Source of the DNA: Atrina japonica | Lineage: Eukaryota; Mollusca; Bivalvia; Pterioida; Pinnidae | NCBI GenBank assembly: GCA_030159075.1 | Contig: BROG01000300.1 | Span: 310,001 to 374,000, forward strand | Length of the DNA stretch: 64,000 bases | Reading direction: 5' to 3' | Shown here: positions 23,003 through 36,100 of the stretch, one piece after another | Position numbering within the stretch: position 1 is the first letter of the stretch | Layout of the letters: each line of letters starts with the position of its first letter | The notes under the pieces: model-generated | Told to the model about the DNA's origin: nothing | What the model saw: only the letters and a program-made list of their open reading frames with translations | Databases searched by the model: none | Program-made: the position numbers and the translations under genes

Positions 23003-26000
23003 TTGCTGTAGTACTGATGTTAGTAATAATGTTTAGAACTAAGTCACTTCCTGTAGTACTGATGTTTAGTGATAATGTGTAGGCCTACAGTAAGTCACTT
23101 CCTGTAGTACTGATGTTTAGTGATAATGTGTAGGCCTACAGTAAGTCACTTCCTGTAGTATTGATGTTTAGTGATAATGTGTAGGCCTACAGTAAGTCAC
23201 TTCCTGTAGTACTGATGTTTAGTGATAATGTGTAGGCCTACAGTAAGTCACTTCCTGTAGTACTGATGTTTAGTGATAATGTGTAGGCCTACAGTAAGTC
23301 ACTTCCTGTAGTACTGATGTTTAGTGATAATGTGTAGGCCTACAGTAAGTCACTTCCTGTAGTACTGATGTTTAGTGATAATGTGTAGGCCTACAGTAAG
23401 TCACTTCCTGTAGTACTGATGTTCAGTGATAATGTGTAGGCCTACAGTAAGTCACTTCCTGTAGTACTGATGTTCAGTGATAATGTGTAGGCCTACAGTA
23501 AGTCACTTTCTGTAGCACTTATGTTTAGTGATAATGTGTAGGCCTACAGTAAGTCACTTCCTGTAGCACTGATGTTTAGTGATAATGTGTAGGCTTACAG
23601 TAAGTCACTTCCTGTAGTTCCAATGTTTAGTGATAATGTGTAGGCCTACAGTAAGTCACTTCCTGTAGTTCCAATTTTCAGTGATAATGTGTAGGCCTAC
23701 AGTAAGTCACTTCCTGTAGCACTGATGTTTAGTGATAATGTGTAGGCCTACAGTAAGTCACTTTCTGTAGCACTTATGTTTAGTGATAATGTGTAGGCCT
23801 ACAGTAAGTCACTTCCTGTAGCACTGATGGTTAGTGATAATGTGTAGGCTTACAGTAAGTCACTTCCTGTAGTTCCAATGTTTAGTGATAATGTGTAGGC
23901 CACTTCCTGTAGCACTGATGTTTAGTGATAATGTGTAGGCCTACAGTAAGTCACTTCCTGTAGTATTGATGTTTAGTGATAATGTGTAGGCCTACAGTAA
24001 GTCACTTCCTGTAGTACTGATGTTTAGTGATAATGTGTAGGCCTACAGTAAGTCACTTCCTGTAGTACTGATGTTTAGTGATAATGTGTAGGCCTACAGT
24101 AAGTCACTTCCTGTAGTATTGATGTTTAGTGATAATGTGTAGGCCTACAGTAAGTCACTTCCTGTAGTACTGATGTTTAGTGATAATGTGTAGGCCTACA
24201 GTAAGTCACTTCCTGTAGTACTGATGTTTAGTGATAATGTGTAGGGCCTACAGTAAGTCACTTCCTGTAGTACTGATGTTTAGTGATAATGTGTAGGCCT
24301 ACAGTAAGTCACTTCCTGTAGTACTGATGTTCAGTGATAATGTGTAGGCCTACAGTAAGTCACTTTCTGTAGCACTTATGTTTAGTGATAATGTGTAGGC
24401 CTACAGTAAGTCACTTCCTGTAGCACTGATGTTTAGTGATAATGTGTAGACTTACAGTAAGTCACTTCCTGTAGTTCCAATGTTTAGTGATAATGTGTAG
24501 GCCTACAGTAAGTCACTTTCCTGTAGTTCCAATTTTCAGTGATAATGTGTAGGCCTACAGTAAGTCACTTCCTGTAGCACTGATGTTTAGTGATAAATGT
24601 GTAGGCCTACAGTAAGTCACTTTCTGTAGCACTTATGTTTAGTGATAATGTGTAGGCCTACAGTAAGTCACTTCCTGTAGCACTGATGTTTAGTGATAAT
24701 GTGTAGGCTTACAGTAAGTCACTTCCTGTAGTTCCAATGTTTAGTGATAATGTGTAGGCCTACAGTAAGTCACTTCCTGTAGTTCCAATGTTCAATGATA
24801 ATGTGTAGGCCTATAGTAAGTCACTTCCTGTAGCACTGATGTTTAGTGATAATGTGTAGGCCTACAGTAAGTCACTTCCTGTAGTTCCAATGTTCAGTGA
24901 TAATGTGTAGGCCTACAGTAAGTCACTTCCTGTAGTTCCAATGTTCAGTGATAATGTGTAGGCCTACAGTAAGTCACTTCCTGTAGTTCCAATGTTCAGT
25001 GATAATGTGTAGGCCTACAGTAAGTCACTTCCTGTAGTTCCAATGTTCAGTGATAATGTGTAGGCCTACAGTAAGTCACTTCCTGTAGTTCCAATGTTCA
25101 GTGATAATGTGTAGGCCTACAGTAAGTCACTTCCTGTAGTTTCAATGTTCAGTGATAATGTGTAGGCCTACAGTAAGTCACTTCCTGTAGTTCCAATGTT
25201 CAGTGATAATGTGTAGGCCTACAGTAAAGTCACTTTCTGTAGCACTGATGTTTAGTGATAATGTGTAGGCCTACAGTAAGTCACTTTCTGTAGCACTTAT
25301 GTTTAGTGATAATGTGTAGGCCTACAGTAAGTCACTTCCTGTAGCACTGATGTTTAGTGATAATGTGTAGGCCTTACAGTAAGTCACTTCCTGTAGTTCC
25401 AATGTTTAGTGATAATGTGTAGGCCTACAGTAAGTCACTTCCTGTAGTTCCAATGTTCAGTGATAATGTGTAGGCCTACAGTAAGTCACTTCCTGTAGCA
25501 CTGATGTTTAGTGATAATGTGTAGGCCTACAGTAAGTCACTTCCTGTAGTTCCAATGTTCAGTGATAATGTGTAGGCCTACAGTAAGTCACTTCCTGTAG
25601 TTCCAATGTTCAGTGATAATGTGTAGGCCTACAGTAAGGTCACTTCCTGTAGTTCCAATGTTCAGTGATAATGTGTGTAGGCCTACAGTAAGTCACTTCC
25701 TGTAGTTCCAATGTTCAGTGATAATGTGTAGGCCTACAGTAAGTCACTTCCTGTAGCACTGATGTTTAGTGATAATGTGTAGGCCTACAGTAAGTCACTT
25801 TCTGTAGCACTTATGTTTAGTGATAATGTGTAGGCCTACAGTAAGTCACTTCCTGTAGCACTGATGTTTAGTGATAATGTGTAGGCTTACAGTAAGTCAC
25901 TTCCTGTAGTTCCAATGTTTAGTGATAATGTGTAGGCCTACAGTAAGTCACTTCCTGTAGTTCCATTGTTCAGTGATAATGTGTAGGCCTACAGTAAGTC

Positions 26001-26362
26001 ACTTCCTGTAGCACTGATGTTTAGTGATAATGTGTAGGCCTACAGTAAGTCACTTCCTGTAGTTCCAATGTTCAGTGATAATGTGTAGGCCTACAGTAAG
26101 TCACTTCCTGTAGTTCCAATGTTCAGTGATAATGTGTAGGCCTACAGTAAGTCACTTCCTGTAGTTCCAATGTTCAGTGATAATGTGTAGGCCTACAGTA
26201 AGTCACTTCCTGTAGTTCCAATGTTCAGTGATAATGTGTAGGCCTACAGTAAGTCACTTCCTGTAGTTCCAATGTTCAGTGATAATGTGTAGGCCTACAG
26301 TAAGTCACTTCCTGTAGTTCCAATGTTCAGTGATAATGTGTAGGCCTAAGTCACTTGCTGTC
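23003..26362. repeat. 51-bp satellite array, about 65 units, with higher-order variants
   Basis: Unit gtaggcctacagtaagtc, acttcctgtagtactg, atgtttagtgataatgt. It contains the 10-bp palindrome gtaggcctac and a cacttcctg ETS-like word. Three unit types (tactgatgttta, gcactgatgttta or gcacttatgttta, ttccaatgttca) are clustered. A multi-unit block (tttctgtagcacttatg, cctgtagcactgatg with gcttacag, ttccaatg) recurs at about 23500, 23760, 24360, 24610, 25280 and 25790. It starts at the edge of the foldback element. Confidence 0.95.
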
Positions 26363-26447
26363 AAAGTCTTTGTTATGACCTGTTACTGGGAATTGAACCA
26401 AGCACCTTTCATTTCAAAAGTATATATATGTAGGAACATACATGCAT

Positions 26448-27200
26448 ATGTATAAAAGTACATAACATAAATGTGTAAAAAAGTACTTACAGATGTATAT
26501 AAAAGTACATAACAGACATGTGTATAAAAGTACATACAGACGTATATAAAAGTACATAACAGACATGTGTATGAAAGTACATAACAGATATGTTTATAAA
26601 CGTACATAACAGACATGTGTATAAAAGTACATAACAGACATGTGTATAAAAGTACATAACAGACATGTGTATAAAAGTACATAACAGACATGTGTATAAA
26701 AGTACATAACAGACATGTGTATAAAAGTACATACAGACATGTGTATAAAAGTACATAACAGACATGTGTATAAAAGTACATAACAGACATGTGTATAAAA
26801 GTACATAACAGACATGTGTATAAAAGTACATAACAGACATGTGTATAAAAGTACATAATAGACATGTGTATAAAAGTACATAACAGACATGTGTATAAAA
26901 GTACATAACAGACATGTGTATAAAAGTACATAACAGACATGTGTATAAAAGTACATAACAGACATGTGTATGAAAGTACATACAGATGTGTATAAAAATA
27001 CATAACAGACATGTGTATAAAAGTACATACAGATGTGTATAAAAATACATAACAGACATGTGTATAAAAGTACATAATAGACACATGTATAAAGGTACAT
27101 ACAGATGTGTATAAAAATACATAACAGATATGTTTATAAAAGTACATGCAGACATATATAAAAGTGCATACAGACATGTGTATAAAAAGTACATGTACAT
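26448..27200. repeat. 26-bp satellite array, about 28 units
   Basis: Unit agtacataacagacat followed by gtgtataaaa. Since 26 is not a multiple of three and the unit lacks stops on the minus strand, all three minus frames stay open (up to 264 codons, YFYTHVCYVLLYTCLLC-type repeats). I treat these as by-products. Confidence 0.95.
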
Positions 27201-27203
27201 ACA

Positions 27204-27325
27204 GTTTGTTGTTTGTTTATTAGTTTATTGTTGTTTAATGTCCCACTCAAGAATCTTTCACTCATATGGAGACATCACCAAATGCCAAACACCTACTGTG
27301 ACATGGGACCTCCAGTTTTTACTGT
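27204..27325 (-). mobile_element. Truncated family 1 SINE, inverted
   Basis: Reverse complement of the family 1 tail (gtttgtttattagtttattg, ttgtttaatgtcccactcaa, ctcatatggagacatcacc), joined after an internal deletion to tgacatgggacctccag and tttttactgt. Confidence 0.8.
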
Positions 27326-27329
27326 ATAT

Positions 27330-28369
27330 GTACTTTCTTATCATAAGTGTTTAAATATAATGTTGTACTGTTAAAATATATATAATTTAATGCACACAAA
27401 CATACATGTAGTACAGGTAAAATATATATAATTTAATGCACACAAACATACATGTAGTACAAATATAATTTGAATTCATTTAAAAAGAAATAAAAAAAAA
27501 CGTAACTGAGCCTTACTTTAAACATAACAAAGACGGTCATACATGTATATAAGATAATCATCATGTTCATCAACATTTCATTTTTCAAGTTGTTGAATTA
27601 AGATAGATCTGTGCTGTACAGTGACACAATATAACCTTAAAAGGGCATTAGCTGTGTTTAACAAAAAATGTTATTTCATTTTTTCTACTTTTACTACTTC
27701 TACTTGATGTACAATAAAAAAATAAGCACTATAAACTGGCATAAAAAATCTTATATTCCTATATATTTTGTGAAAAAAAGGCCTGGTCCTTTGTGGTATT
27801 CAATATTCATATACAAAAAGTAAGGTTGAGTTAATCAGTTGCAATTGAAAAAATGTCACCCCTGTGTGTCTCTCGAGTAATTTTCACAAAATATATTGGA
27901 ATTTAAGAATTTTTATGTCTGTGTATATCTCTTGTTTGTTATTGTATATCAGTCTAAGTAATAAAAAAGGGGGAAAAAAACAAATTTTGAAATAAAACAC
28001 AGCAATTAAAATATAAGTAATTTAAATATCAAGATTATTTAATGTATTTGAAAACAAACAGTTAATTTATATACATATGTACACTTATGTGTTTGTATGA
28101 AATGTTGATATATCTTTGATACTAACATTCTCTGGTCTAGTAATTTTACTGAACTGGTATATAAGTACTGGATGTTTTTCTAAGGTATTTTGTGTGGGAC
28201 AAAAAGTGTTTTAAAGTGACACATTGTACTTATCATCAGGTACTTCCAGACATTAAATGTCTCACATAGAGTTGATATTATTTCTTTAGAGATCGATGGT
28301 GTTGAGATATGTGGACAGACCGAGCTTTTGTTGTTTGATTTTACTGCTTGTGGTATATTATATAACTAA
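27330..28369. other. AT-rich intron sequence
   Basis: A 47-bp direct duplication (aaaatatatataatttaatgc..acatgtagtac) lies at about 27374-27460. Nothing else supported. Confidence 0.5.
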
Positions 28370-28915
28370 ACACCTTGATGTCTGTAAGATAGTGTCTGTC
28401 TGAAAACAAATGTAGATGCATCTTCAAACACTCACAACATGACCTTGATGTCTGTAAGATAGTGTCTGTCTGAAAACAAATGTAGATGTATCTTCAAACA
28501 CTCACAACATGATCTTGATGTCTGCAAGATAGCGTCTGTCTGAAAACAAATGTAGATGTATCTTCAAACACTCACAACATGATCTTGATGTCTGCAAGAT
28601 AGTGTCTGTCTGAAAACAAATGTAGATGTATCTTCAAACACTCACAACATGATCTTGATGTCTGCAAGATAGTGTCTGTCTGAAAACAAACATAGATGTA
28701 TCTCCAAACACTCACAACATGACCTTGATGTCTGTAAGATAGTGTCTGTCTGAAAACAAATGTAGATGCATCTCCAAACACCTTGATGTCTGTAAGATAG
28801 TGTCTGTCAGAAAACAAACGTAGATGTATCTCCAAACGCTCACAACATGACCTTGGTGTCTGTAAGATAGTGTCTGTCAGAAAACAAATGTTGATTTATC
28901 TCCACACATACACAA
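28370..28915. repeat. 70-bp tandem repeat, 8 copies
   Basis: Unit ccttgatgtctgtaagat, agtgtctgtctgaaaac, aaatgtagatgcatct, ccaaacactcacaacat. One copy (from about 28781) is shortened by loss of the ctcacaacatga part. Confidence 0.92.
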
Positions 28916-29115
28916 AATTACTTAGGTTTGAACTGCTTATTCTAAGTTGTAGAAATCCAAATCTTATGTGAGCTTATGCAAGACTTCTTGTATTCAGTGT
29001 TAGGTACTTGGAATTCACAATTGTTCTTCCTGTTGAGACCACTTTAATATCTAATTTGTCATATTCTAAATATTACTTCTTCATTATTTTTACTACAACT
29101 TCAGGAATAAATCGT

Positions 29116-29290
29116 AACATTACAATAAACAGGTTTCCATCATCAAAGCCATTGTCAAAATTGTACCTCAAAATGCTACATGGGACTTGAGGTTGTATCA
29201 AACATTACAATAAACATGTTTCCATCACCTGAAGCCATTGTTAAAATTGTACCTCAAACTGCTACATGGGACTTGAGGGTGTACCAAACA
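29116..29290. repeat. About 85-bp direct duplication
   Basis: Two copies of aacattacaataaaca..cagccattg..aaaattgtacctcaaa..gctacatgggacttgagg, starting at 29116 and 29201. Confidence 0.85.
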
Positions 29291-30464
29291 GTTTTTTGCA
29301 AGTTTGTCACTTCATTGTGTTGTAAAATACAATAATGACATGTGAACTTGTAACTATTTAAATTGTTTGAAAATTTCATTTCAATTAGCAAGTTCTGATT
29401 GTTGTACACCTGTTGATAAAATATTTTCTAGAGAGTAAGGACAGAACCGGACTTTGTGATATCAAACAGGAGTTGATAACAGAAAGTCAGTTTTACACCT
29501 GTAAAAATGTACAACAGTGAGTTAGTTCATTCTATTATGATCTCTAGAATATTCTGTTTTATTATAGTTTCAAAAGATTTTTTAAAAATTTCAAAGATAA
29601 TGAACATAAATGCTATAGATATATCTATATATACATTTTGGAAGTAAAATTAAAAATATAAATTGTATGTGGCAAAATGAAAATTTGAATTTTTTTTTAT
29701 CTGTGATGAAAAATATTCCCCCTTAAAATTTGGCAATCCTCTCTGAAGAGTCTATTTAGGATTGTCATTTCCATGGTTACTAATTCTAGTCACATACATT
29801 TATTTAGCTTATATATAACAATGTGCAGTATAACTTTTATCACATGCATCTCTAGAATTGAAAAGCAATTGATAAAACAAAATATTTTCTAGTTAACTTT
29901 TAGCAACTGATTTATTATGATTTCATTGATATTCCATGTCAGTATATAAAGCTGTTTTTGTGGCACAATAATTAGTTCAGGTATGTTAATTACACAGGTA
30001 TCACAAAATGATTTAAATATTTTACTCCAATGCTACGTATACTCAGATTATATGATACTGTAGATTGGTAATTTCAGGTAATCCACAAAAATGACTGCTG
30101 ACTTGTTATTTATGATTATAAATTTGACAGGTAGCTTAACACAGGTGGTCCAATCAATAACATACCTGAAGACAGAAAGTTATTTTGTGTAAAGTCAAGG
30201 TGTCCCTGATATAGATTTTATCATTTGATTGGTTCAGGTTATTGGTTTACCGTAAAGTAGTGGCATGCTAATGGACATTATACAAAGTTTATGTGTTGTG
30301 TGTAAACAAGTGTAATAGTAAGGTTATATAGGTAACAAGTGTAATATATTTCATCAAGGTAAATAGTAAATTTATAAAGGTAACTAACAGCTCTGAAGTG
30401 TACAGAATGTGGCACAAGAAGTAAAGATAGTAACATTTATAGCAGAAGTTTTTAACTTATGTAT
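29291..30464. other. AT-rich intron sequence
   Basis: No supported gene, element or array. Confidence 0.5.
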
Positions 30465-30465
30465 G

Positions 30466-30716
30466 TTACAATGCCACAATACTTATGGAAGGTGCTATTC
30501 TTGTGCAAGGTGCTACCATGCCACAATACTTGTGGAAGGTACTAAAATGCCATAATACATGTACTTGTGAAAGGTCCTACATTGTCACAATACTTTTGGA
30601 ATGCACTATCATGCCACAATACTTGTGGAAGATGCCACAATGCCATAATATTTGTGGAAGGTGCTACTATGCCATAATATTTATGGAAGGTGCTACACTG
30701 CAACAATACTTGTATA
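30466..30716. repeat. About 30-bp tandem repeat, 8-9 diverged copies
   Basis: Unit aatgccacaatacttg, tggaaggtgctac, with many substitutions. The 87-codon + frame over it (30485-30748) is a by-product. Confidence 0.85.
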
Positions 30717-30717
30717 A

Positions 30718-30832
30718 AGTGGGTGGTCTCTTTCAGTGTACAATGTAAGCATACAGGTTCTCACCTTGAACAACTGTCTGCCACCATATAACTGAAAAGA
30801 AAATGTTTTTGAGAGTGGTGTAAAACTTAGTT
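30718..30832 (+). mobile_element. Diverged 3' part of a family 2 SINE
   Basis: gggtggtctctttcagtg..gtctgccaccatataactgaaa..gagagtggtgtaaaac parallels the family 2 body and 3' end. Confidence 0.5.
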
Positions 30833-30925
30833 TGAACAAAATAATGGTAAAAGCATAATAATTTCGTGTACTATGATTCAAGTCTTTATGATGAGATCTG
30901 TAATGTTTTCATGTTCTAAGATATC

Positions 30926-31262
30926 ATGTCATGTAATCATGACCTGTAACATGTCTTGTAATCATGACCAACTGTAACATGTCATGTAATCATGACCTAC
31001 TGTAACATGTCCTGTAATCATGACCTACTGTAACATGTAATCATGATCTACTGTAACATGTCTTGTAATCATGACCTACTGTAACATGTCTTGTAATCAT
31101 GATCTACTGTAACATGTAATCATGACCTACTGTAACATGTCTTGTAATCATGATCTACTGTAACATGTCTTGTAATCATGACCCACTGTAACATGTCTTG
31201 TTATCATGATCTACTATAACATGTCTTGTAATCATGTTCTACTTTAACATGTCTTTTATACA
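30926..31262. repeat. 28-bp tandem repeat, about 12 copies
   Basis: Unit catgtcttgtaatcatg, acctactgtaa; some units lack cttgt. Confidence 0.92.
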
Positions 31263-31268
31263 GGATCT

Positions 31269-31389
<121 letters not shown>

Positions 31390-31854
31390 TAATGAAACTA
31401 CAGCAATTTTACATATATTATTTACTTGTCAGTTTTATGTATACATAGCGTGTTAAATGAATTTCATATGCATTATAAATGACAGCACACATCACAATGT
31501 AATTATAACAATCAGACTGTTAACACGTTATAAGTATATGTAAAACGTTCTAACTGATGATATAGATTTTCTGCCTTTTTTTATTTACAGAAGTCAATAT
31601 CACTTTCTGAGTTAGGTTATAAACTGGGAGTATTTTATGCATGAAGGAACAAAACTAGAAAAGCCTTTTAAGGATAATTATGATAAATGAACAATTCTGC
31701 AACAACATTCAGAAATTATAACAGTTACAATAATAATGCTGTAATTTATTTTATTAAATCAATTCAATGATTGATATATTTTTTTATTTTAATGGAATCA
31801 TTTTATGATAGAAATGTTTAAAATAAGATTTAATGAAATTCTGTGATCTTCAAA
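31390..31854. other. AT-rich intron sequence
   Basis: Nothing supported. Confidence 0.5.
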
Positions 31855-32229
31855 ACTTATGAACAAGAAAGAACATTTATAACTTGTGAACAAGGCAGAA
31901 CATGTATAACTTATGAACAAGGCAGAACATTTGTAACTTATCAACAAGAAAGAACTTATGTAACTTGTGAACAAGAAAGAACATTTGTATCTTATGGACA
32001 AGAAAGAACATTTATATCTTATGAACAAAGCAGAACATTTATAACTCATGAACAAAGCAGAACATTTGTAACTTGTGAACAAGTCAGAACATTTGTAACT
32101 TATCAACAAGAAAGAACATTTGTAACTTGTGAACAAAAAAGAACATTTGTATCTTATGGACAAGAAAGAACTTATGTAACTTGTGAACAAGAAAGAACAT
32201 TTGTAACTTGTGAACAAGAAAGATCATAT
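31855..32229. repeat. 27-bp tandem repeat, about 14 copies, open on both strands
   Basis: Unit gaacaagaaagaac, atttgtaacttat. With a period of nine codons, the plus strand reads as repeats of TYEQERTFV inside a 193-codon frame (31843-32424) and the minus strand as YKCSFLFTS repeats (139 codons). No splice sites or start context tie either frame to a gene. Confidence 0.92.
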
Positions 32230-33428
32230 GTAAAACAAACAACACAGATAATTTTCATGGATGCACAAAATATAAGTGTGTATAACCAATATATGACCCC
32301 AGTTAAATCTGTACATATATGTAATTCATTTAATTCAGATTTTTTCAATTTCAAATTTAATTTGAAATTGAAAATCAAAAATATTAGATGCATTACATGC
32401 AGACTGAAATTGATATGTAAGTAGGGGACCTGAAATATTTTTTGTCTGAAAATATTGGCTTCTTTACTGGCATGGCGTTAAAGTACTTAAGGTTGTTCAT
32501 GTTCAGAAAATTATTGACGATATATAAACCCTTTACAAGTTCAAACAGAATAATTAATGATGGTGCCAAATGTGTGTAGAATTAACACAGTAATTTGAGC
32601 TGCTTGTATTCATTCTGCTAGGTAAATAACTATATGGTCTCTGTCCTGACTGGTATTTAGTTCCTGCATTTATTATACACCTTGGTATTCTACCCAATAC
32701 AGATTAACATGTGACTTTAGCAGCCAGTATTGAGTTTGATACACCACTTCAAACATTACTTCCCCATTTACAGAAGAGACATTGAGGACAGGTGAGAGTG
32801 GGATAGTTTTTTTTGTGGAATTTGTATGTATGATATATATATATATAGATATATAGATATATATCATGTTAACACTACAGAGGTTCTACTAGGATGTGTG
32901 AATGATAATTGAAATACATGTAGCATATAACCTTTAATTATACAGCAATTAAAAGTCAAAGAGCACAATTATAACACTGAGATAAGTGAGATACAAAATT
33001 ATAATGTACTAACTTAAATAAACAGAGATGATTTTGTCAAGTGTTAGAGATGTGCAAATATCTTTATTGCTCCGATAGCTCTTAAATGTGAGGTGAGATA
33101 CATACATGTACATGATTGTAGCACAAACAGTTCTGAGATGTTTAAGTCTACCATATTCAACAAATAAAGTGCGTATGTCCCTATAAGTGCCCCTCCCCCC
33201 TTTTTTTACATATGATCAAGAATCTTTTCTAGCTGGTTGACAAGGAGATGTGAACCTTAAATATCTGTATAAATTTATATTGCAAAAATTATATGAAAAC
33301 ACATACAGAGAATATATCATTATATGGCCATGGCCTAGAGTTGAGTTTCCAAGTATCCATGGGAATACAGAATGTCTAATTAAGTAATTATGACCAGAAA
33401 GTTTTATGTTCGGAATTGGTAGTGCACA
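32230..33428. other. AT-rich intron sequence with a palindrome
   Basis: A near-perfect palindrome, ttttcaatttcaaat..atttgaaattgaaaa, lies at about 32341-32374. A TA-rich palindrome (tatatatatagatatatag) lies at about 32833. No gene supported. Confidence 0.6.
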
Positions 33429-33429
33429 A

Positions 33430-33668
33430 GGCCTCCATGGACAAGTGGTTAGAGCATTGCGCTTTGAACCATGAAGTCTCTCACTTCCAGTCAGTGTAGG
33501 TTCCACTGAAACCTAAGCTGTTTTGTAAGAAAGTTTGCCAGTTAACTTACGGAGGGTTGGTGGTCTCTTCCTGGGTACAATGTAACCAGATTTTCTCTTC
33601 CATTATTAAAAGTTGGCACCCACCATTTGACTGAAAAATTGTTGAGTGTGGCATAAAACATTAAAAAA
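33430..33668 (+). mobile_element. tRNA-derived SINE (family 2), diverged
   Basis: ggcctccatggacaagtggttagagc head, then agaaagtttgccag, tggtctcttcctgggtacaatgtaacc, and tttgactgaaaaattgttgagtgtggcataaaac. The B box is destroyed. Confidence 0.82.
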
Positions 33669-33689
33669 GGTAATTATTTGTCACGTGCT

Positions 33690-34760
33690 GTCAAGCACTC
33701 CTTATCACTCTCTTAGTTTGCTAAAGCGCTCCTTACTACTATCAGTGACTCACTCAGTTACCTTAAGCACTCCTCACCCCGCCATTGACTCACTTAGTTG
33801 CCTAAAGCACTCCTATCTACTGTCAATAACTTACTCAGTTGCCTAAAGGATTCCTTACCACTGTCAGTGACTTACTCAGTTGCCTAAAGGATTCCTTACC
33901 ACTGTCAGTGACTTACTCAGTTGCCTAAAGGATTCCTTACCACTGTCAGTGACTTACTCAGTTGCCTAAAGGATTCCTTACCACTGTCAGTGACTTACTC
34001 AGTTGCCTAAAGGATTCCTTACCACTGTCAGTGACTTACTCAGTTGCCTAAAGGATTCCTTACCACTGTCAGTGACTTACACAGTTGCCTAAAGGATTCT
34101 TTACCACTGTCAGTGACTTACTCAGTTGCCTAAAGGATTCCACTTACCACTGTCAGTGACTTACTCAGTTGCCTAAAGGATTCCTTACCACTGTCAGTGA
34201 CTTACTCAGTTGCCTAAAGGATTCCTTACCACTGCCAGTGACTCACTCAGTTGCCTAAAGGATTCTTTACCACTGTCAGTGACTCACTCAGTTGCCTAAA
34301 GGATTCCTTACCACTGTCAGTGACTCACTCAGTTGCCTAAAGGATTCCTTACCACTGTCAGTGACTCACTCAGTTGCCTAAAGGATTCCTTACCACTGTC
34401 AGTGACTTACTCAGTTGCCTAAAGGATTCCTTACCACTGTCAGTGACTTACTCAGTTGCCTAAAGGATTCCTTACCACTGTCAGTGACTTACTCAGTTGC
34501 CTAAAGGATTCTTTACCACTGTCAGTGACTTACTCAGTTGCCTAAAGGATTCTTTACCACTGTCAGTGACTTACTCAGTTGCCTAAAGGATTCTTTACCA
34601 CTGTCAGTGACTTACTCAGTTGCCTAAAGGATTCCTTACCACTGTCAGTGACTCACCCAGTTTGCTAAACGATTCCTTACCACTGTCAGTGACTCACCCA
34701 GTTTACTAAACGATTCCTTACCACTGTCAGTAACTCACTCACTTGCCTAAAAGATTCATC
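33690..34760. repeat. 41-bp satellite array, about 26 units
   Basis: Unit actgtcagtgacttactc, agttgcctaaaggattccttacc. Several units read gtgactcactcag and so contain TGACTCA, an AP-1-type site. Edge units are diverged (agcactcc, gtttgctaaacg). Confidence 0.95.
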
Positions 34761-35111
34761 TTACAAATCAGGCTCACCCTTGATTTGGAATTTCATGAGG
34801 CAATAAATTAGCTGAAGATTTATCATATATGTAGTAAGTGATATATATTTGGATTAGACAGTACAATGATCATTGTTTCAAAATAAGTTTGTCGTAGATA
34901 GATTGATTTTCATTGAATGCAATAATGTTGCTCAGTTGACAGATTATATAACAGCATTGACGTTATCAGAAATAATCACTCATGTAAAAGATTCATGCAA
35001 GATTTCAATGCCTACCATATATCAATTGGCATGCAATCAACATCATATTACAATTAGCCTCAACTATAATTTTGTTTTCATACATCAATACATTTGATTG
35101 CATAGTTTCTC

Positions 35112-35815
35112 TGTAAAAATTCAATATTTATATGTAGAGGACTGCAGTGTAGCTCTGTAACAATTCAATGTTTATATGTAGAGGACTACAGTGTAGCTCT
35201 GTAACAATTCAATGTTTACATGTAGAGGAATGCAGTGTAGCTCTGTAACAATTCAGTGTTTACATGTAGAGGACTGCAGTGTAGCTCTGTAACAATTCAA
35301 TGTTTACATGTAGAGGACTGCAGTGTAGCTCTGTAACATTTAGTCAATGTTTACATGTAGAGGATTGCAGTGTAGCTCTGTAACAAGTCAATGTTTACAT
35401 GTAGAGGATTGCAGTGTAGCTCTGTAACAATTCAATGTTTACATGTAGAGGACTGCAGTGTAGCTCTGTAACAATTCAATGTTTACATGTAGAGGACTGC
35501 AGTGTAGCTCTGTAACAATTTAGTGTTTACATGTAGAGGATTGCAGTGTAGCTCTGTAACAATTCAATGTTTACATGTAGAGGACTGCAGTGTAGCTCTG
35601 TAACAATGCAATGTTTACATGTAGAGAACTGCAGTGTAGCTCTGTAACAATGCAATGTTTATATGTAGAGAACTGCAGTGTAGCTCTGTAGTAAATCAAT
35701 GTTTATATGTAAAGGACTGCAGTATAGCTCTGTAGTAAATCAATGTTTACATGTAGAGAACTGCAGTGTAGCTCTCTAGTAATTCATTGTTTATATGTAG
35801 AGGACTGTAGTGTAT
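35112..35815. repeat. 44-bp satellite array, about 16 units
   Basis: Unit attcaatgtttacatg, tagaggactgcagtg, tagctctgtaaca, with variation at aggact/aggatt/agaact. Confidence 0.95.
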
Positions 35816-35819
35816 ATGT

Positions 35820-36100
35820 AGGTAGCTATACTGTTTAAGAACTTTCAGTTTTGTTACATTTTAGAGGTAGCTTAATGCTGGTAGAAGAATTTTTCTCCTT
35901 GTTACATTTTAGAGGTCTACTTAAAAGTTTGAAGGTAGCTATGCTGGTAGAGGAATTTTCTCATTACATTTTAGAGGTCTACTTATAAGTTTGAAGGTAG
36001 CTATGCTGGTAAAGGAATTTTCTCCTTGTTACATTTTAGAGGTATACTTATAAGTTAGAAGGTAGCTATGCTGGTAGAAGCATTTTTCTTGTTTACATTT
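35820..36100. repeat. About 65-bp tandem repeat, 4 copies
   Basis: Units with ttacattttagaggt, tacttataagtttgaagg and tagctatgctggtagagg. The first unit is truncated. The tagct word continues from the neighbouring 44-bp array, so the two may be related. Confidence 0.85.

Noticed and set aside
26383..27200. Long minus-strand open frames (237 and 264 codons) as membrane-protein genes
   Set aside because: They are different frames of one 26-bp repeat; identical low-complexity content in all frames shows that they are by-products.
32820..32870. Telomere-like or centromere-like sequence in the TA-rich tracts
   Set aside because: No TTAGGG arrays; the tracts are short TA microsatellites and palindromes.
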